In this document: positions 61,321-64,000 of the stretch, in pieces
Layout: the number at the start of each line of letters is the position of its first letter
Numbering within the stretch: the stretch's first letter is position 1
From: Nocardia amikacinitolerans NBRC 108937
Lineage (GTDB): Bacteria > Actinomycetota > Actinomycetes > Mycobacteriales > Mycobacteriaceae
Assembly (NCBI RefSeq): GCF_001612615.1
Contig: NZ_BDAU01000042.1
Coordinates: 22,511-86,510, forward strand
DNA: 64,000 nucleotides
Reading direction: 5' to 3'
The notes under the pieces: generated by a model
Seen by the model: the letters and a program-made list of their open reading frames with translations, nothing else
Databases searched by the model: none
What the model was told of the DNA's origin: nothing
Program-made: the position numbers and the translations under genes

Positions 61321-62780
61321 GACGGATTCAATCGGTGGTCGCAACACCGGTTTGTTGGAGCGATCGTAGCTGTTCGGTGAAGGCTTCGGCGGGTGTCTTC
61401 CAGCCGAGGGTCCTGCGGGGCCGAGCGTTGAGGGTATGGGCGATGGCGGCGATCTCGCGTGCGGACCAACGGGACAGGTCGGTGCCTTTCGGAAAGTATT
61501 GACGCAGAAGGCCGTTCGTGTTTTCGTTGGTGCCGCGCTGCCAGGGACTCTTCGGGTCGGCGAAGTAGACCTGCATGCCGGTGCGGGCAGCGAACCGGGC
61601 GTGGTCGGACAGTTCCTTGCCTCGGTCCCAGGTCAGCGATCGACGTAGCGGCGTCGGCAATGGGCGCATGGTCCTGGTGAGCGCGTCGGTCATGGTCGCC
61701 GCGCCGTAACCGGCCAAAGCGGGGCCGTTCTTGGTGCGGGCGATGACACCGTAGCCGTCCTCGCGGGGCAGGTGGACCAGCATCGTGAACCGCGTAGCGC
61801 GTTCGACCAGGGTGCCGATTGCCGAACGCTGCAGCCCGATCACCAAATCACCCTCCCAATGCCCGGCAACCAGCCGGTCATCGACCTCGTCGGGCCGGTT
61901 CCGGATCAATGTCTCGGTAGTGACGTGCGCCCAGGCCTTTTGTCTAGTGCGTGCGCGCGGGACTCGCAGCGCCCGGCCCCGGCGCAGGCAGCCGACGAGC
62001 TCGCGTTCGAGCCCACCGCGGGATTCGACATATAATGCCTGGTAGATCGCTTCGTGGCTGATGCGCATGGACTCGTCGTCGGGGAATTCGATCTTCAACC
62101 GGTTGGAGATCTGCTCCGGGCTCCATGCCGTCACCCACGCCCGATCGCCACGATGCGGCTTGTTGCGACCCTTCCACTCCGGACCGGCAGGACCAACCAC
62201 TACACGCCCGTCAGCACCTCGCACGACCCCGGACAGCTTGTCCTGCACGTATTCTCGAAGCCGGTCGTTGCCGACCAGTTTGGCGGGCTTGGGGCGCTTG
62301 GCGCGCCGTTCGGCATGCCACTGCGCCGTCGATGCCTTGTAATTCAACCGGTAGGTGCGGGTGGACGCGTTGCGGCGCAGCTCCCGCGAGACCGTCGCGG
62401 GATTCCGTCCGAGCCGACGGGGCGATCTCTCGAACGCCCGCGCCCTGGGCACGCCACAGCGCGATGTCCTCACGTTCGGACGACAACAAATAGCGCCCCG
62501 AAACAGTCTGGGGCAAACGAGGATTCACGCCGCCAGCATGCCGGAACCACCGGAACCCGACCGGCGCGGACACCCCCGCCTCGGCCGCAGCGTCCTCTGT
62601 CATCACCCCACGGGCGATCGCCACCCAGAACCGGACCCGGTCCTCACGCCAGGCCACCGTCGGCCGGCCCGGCGAGGGAATCTGCCCCCGATACTCCCGA
62701 ACATTCTTCCACCGCTGAACAGCTCCCACCCGCCGACACCTCCATGATCAGGAGTGTTGCGACGATCAGTTGAATCCGTC
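61321..62780 (-). mobile_element. IS30-family element nested in IS3 orfB
   Basis: The 1460-bp element starts with GACGGATTCAA at 61321 and ends with its complement at 62780; the two ends share an imperfect inverted repeat over about 24 bases including GTCGCAACAC. TTG lies immediately outside each end (61318-61320 and 62781-62783), a 3-bp target duplication. It contains one transposase gene with a frameshift. Its insertion is more recent than that of IS3. Confidence 0.92.
61328..62729 (-). pseudogene. IS30-family transposase, frameshifted
   Basis: The N-terminal part (from 62729: MGAVQRWKNVREYRGQIPSP, then GRYLLSSEREDIALWRAQG, VREIA) shifts frame at a C4 run on the minus strand (62419-62422). 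The rest continues as RRLGRNPATVSRELRRNAST and includes HWEGDLVIG, LTWDRGKELSDH and GTNENTNGLLRQYFPKG with the DDE catalytic residues. Removing one base from the run restores the whole protein. It is probably inactive as read. Confidence 0.88.
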
Positions 62781-63365
62781 TTGCGATCCGCGGTCGGAAT
62801 GAAGAATGCAGCCGGCCACGTCGCCGCGTCGGGCCACCGCGCTGTTCAGAGCGCGGACAGCGAGCGCCGATTTCATGCGTGAATCGATGGAGTAACCGAC
62901 GATCCGGTTGGAATAGACATCCTTGACCGCGCAAATGTAGAGCTTGCCTTCGTTGGTCTGGTGCTCGCTGATATCGGCCAGCCACAACCGATTTGGACTT
63001 TCGGCGGTGAAGTTTCGTTGAACCAGATCGTCGTGGACCGGTGGGCCGGTCTTTGCCTTGCCGCGGCGCTTCTTGCCGAACGCGCTCCACCAGCCCTGGG
63101 CCGAGCAGATCCGCCAGGCGGTGCGGTCGGCCATCGGTTCACCGGCCGCGCGGGCCTCGTCGGCGAGGAATCGATAGCCGAACTCCGGGTCGTCGCGGTG
63201 GGCGTCGAATAGCGCGTTGGCGCGATATGCCTGCTCGAGTTCGGCGTCGGTGACCGGTTCGGCCAGCCACCGGTAGTAGGGCTGACGAGCCAGTCCCAGC
63301 ACCCGGCACGTCACCGTGACGGGAATCCCGTCGGCGGCCAACTCGCGGACGAGCGGGTAGATCAT
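62781..63365 (-). pseudogene. IS3 orfB transposase, 5' part
   Basis: ATG 63365 overlaps the orfA stop by ATGA. It encodes the helix-rich start (MIYPLVRELAADGIPVTVTC), RLWLADISEH with the first catalytic Asp, and CILHSDRGSQ with the second. The frame breaks where IS30 begins. The 3' part is at 61030-61320. Confidence 0.92.
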
Positions 63366-63655
63366 TTTCCCGGCAGGTTCGCCTGCGCGAAATAGGCGGC
63401 GGCCCGTTTGAGGACCTCGTTCTCCTGCTCCAGCAACCGGATTCGCCGTTTCGCCGCCCGCAACTCGGCAGACTCGCTGCTGCTGGCGCCGGGCTTGGTG
63501 CCCTCGTCGACGTCGGCTTGGCGCATCCATTTCGACAGCGTCATCGGGTGGATCCCGAAATCGGCGGCGATCTGCTCGAGCGTCACACCATCGTCGCGGT
63601 TGCGAGCGACCCGCACGACGTCGTCGCGGAACTCACGAGGGTAGGGCTTGGGCAC
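63362..63655 (-). CDS. IS3-family OrfA, HTH protein
   Basis: This 97-residue protein starts at GTG 63655 with AAAGGA upstream. It has the OrfA pattern: PREFRDDVVRVARNRDDGVT, LEQIAADFGIHPMTLSKWMR (HTH) and the leucine zipper helix AKRRIRLLEQENEVLKRAAA. It binds the IS ends and partners OrfB. The stop overlaps the orfB start, consistent with coupled or frameshifted synthesis of the fusion transposase. Confidence 0.92.
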   Translation of the reverse strand: MPKPYPREFRDDVVRVARNRDDGVTLEQIAADFGIHPMTLSKWMRQADVDEGTKPGASSSESAELRAAKRRIRLLEQENEVLKRAAAYFAQANLPGK

Positions 63656-63749
63656 AGTGACATCCTTTCAGGCCCACCTCTCGGCAAGCCATCTCGGTTG
63701 TCACCTATCTGTGCAGCAGTCCCAAGGTTGGTCGAGTCTCAGCGGTGGC

Positions 63750-64000
63750 TCAGTACCGGTAGTGGTCCGGCTTGTAGGGGCCCTCGACGTCGACGCCGAT
63801 GTATTCGGCCTGGTCCTTGGTGAGCTTGGTCAGCGTGCCGCCGAGCGCCTCGACGTGGATGCGGGCGACCTTCTCGTCCAGATGCTTGGGCAGGCGGTAG
63901 ACCTCGTTGTCGTACTCGTCCGGCTTGGTCCACAGCTCGATCTGGGCGATCACCTGGTTGGAGAAGCTGTTCGACATCACGAACGACGGATGTCCGGTGG
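63750..64000 (-). CDS. ahcY: S-adenosylhomocysteinase, 3' end (partial)
   Basis: The last 83 codons read HPSFVMSNSFSNQVIAQIEL, then YRLPKHLDEKVARIHVEALG, KLTKDQAEYIGVDVEGPYKP and end DHYRY. This is the conserved C-terminal segment of AdoHcyase, with the NAD-binding K and Y at the end (KPDHYRY). The enzyme cleaves S-adenosylhomocysteine to adenosine and homocysteine, keeping methyltransferases active. The gene begins beyond the right edge. It is the only clear housekeeping gene here, so the accessory DNA adjoins it on its 3' side. Confidence 0.96.
   Translation of the reverse strand, partial: TGHPSFVMSNSFSNQVIAQIELWTKPDEYDNEVYRLPKHLDEKVARIHVEALGGTLTKLTKDQAEYIGVDVEGPYKPDHYRY

Larger units (their letters stand above)
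60998..63723 (-). mobile_element. IS3-family element, split by a nested IS30 element
   Basis: The terminal inverted repeats 60998-61022 and 63699-63723 match at 20 of 25 bases, beginning GGGACTGCTGCAC. The flanking bases AAG occur directly outside both ends (60995-60997 and 63724-63726), a 3-bp target duplication that marks the insertion edges. It contains orfA (63362-63655) and an interrupted orfB. Without the IS30 insertion it would be 1263 bp, the usual size for the family. It lies 26 bp from the ahcY stop. Confidence 0.9.

Noticed and set aside
1..64000. CRISPR array, tRNA or rRNA genes, integrase and att sites
   Set aside because: I found no regularly spaced direct repeats of 25-40 bases with unique spacers, no convincing tRNA cloverleaf or rRNA segment, and no tyrosine or serine integrase. 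An att site cannot be assigned without the other element end.

Overview
The window is high-GC actinobacterial DNA, most likely from Nocardia or a close relative in the Mycobacteriales. The clues are type VII (ESX) secretion accessory genes (EspG, EspC-like, a PPE/EspB-like protein), DUF3558-type lipoproteins, a DUF4254 protein, cutinase-like proteins, MmyB-type regulators, and frequent GTG starts with GTGA/ATGA overlaps. Only the last 250 bases look like core chromosome: the 3' end of ahcY (S-adenosylhomocysteinase). Nearly everything else looks accessory.

Region 1 (1-20.9 kb) is part of an integrative/conjugative or plasmid-like element. A 5' non-coding region carries two opposed 11-bp-period repeat arrays. 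A plus-strand operon follows (530-8226): a methyltransferase-like protein, an N4/N6 DNA methyltransferase, a VirD4/TraG-like ATPase, a replication-relaxation protein, a two-domain peptidoglycan hydrolase and a cutinase-like protein. It ends at a strong bidirectional terminator. The opposite strand carries a MoxR-type AAA+ ATPase with a VWA/HExxH protein and small partners (8.3-14 kb). After a repeat-rich 750-bp non-coding hub come a ParA-like/SARP fusion, a membrane-anchored protein and an overlapping set of envelope proteins (Gly-zipper protein, cutinase, secretory-lipase-like protein), headed by an unlisted 35-residue hydrophobic peptide gene. Two of the three alpha/beta-hydrolases have lost the nucleophilic serine. 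No integrase, relaxase of a recognised family or VirB4 is visible, so the element probably continues to the left.

Region 2 (21-33 kb) is rich in regulators. It has two MmyB-like HTH regulators separated by a 37-residue ORF. Two paralogous HTH regulators in inverted orientation flank a HAD phosphatase and a flavoprotein. Next is a tightly overlapping operon of small proteins ending in a frameshifted lipoprotein gene. Then come an extra murF, an APH-like kinase and a DUF4254 gene.

Region 3 (33-42.6 kb) is an orphan ESX accessory/substrate cluster: an EspC-like protein, a large WXG-type protein, a PPE-like protein, EspG and lipoproteins. No EccB/C/D/E or MycP is seen.

Region 4 (42.7-60.1 kb) is a defence island. 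It holds an HTH-GIY-YIG fusion with its own operator repeats, a second GIY-YIG protein, and a Dcm/DUF4928/Vsr restriction-modification operon. After decayed IS110 and IS256 elements comes a two-gene system whose architecture (1020-aa protein plus 1759-aa DEAD/DUF1998 helicase) best fits Druantia type III.

Region 5 (60.1-63.7 kb) is an insertion-sequence nest: an IS5-like remnant, a 108-bp inverted-repeat unit, and an IS3 element (AAG target duplication) carrying a nested IS30 element (TTG target duplication) inside orfB. It abuts the 3' end of ahcY. All assignments come from reading the sequence. No database search was run, so family names rest on motif recognition.
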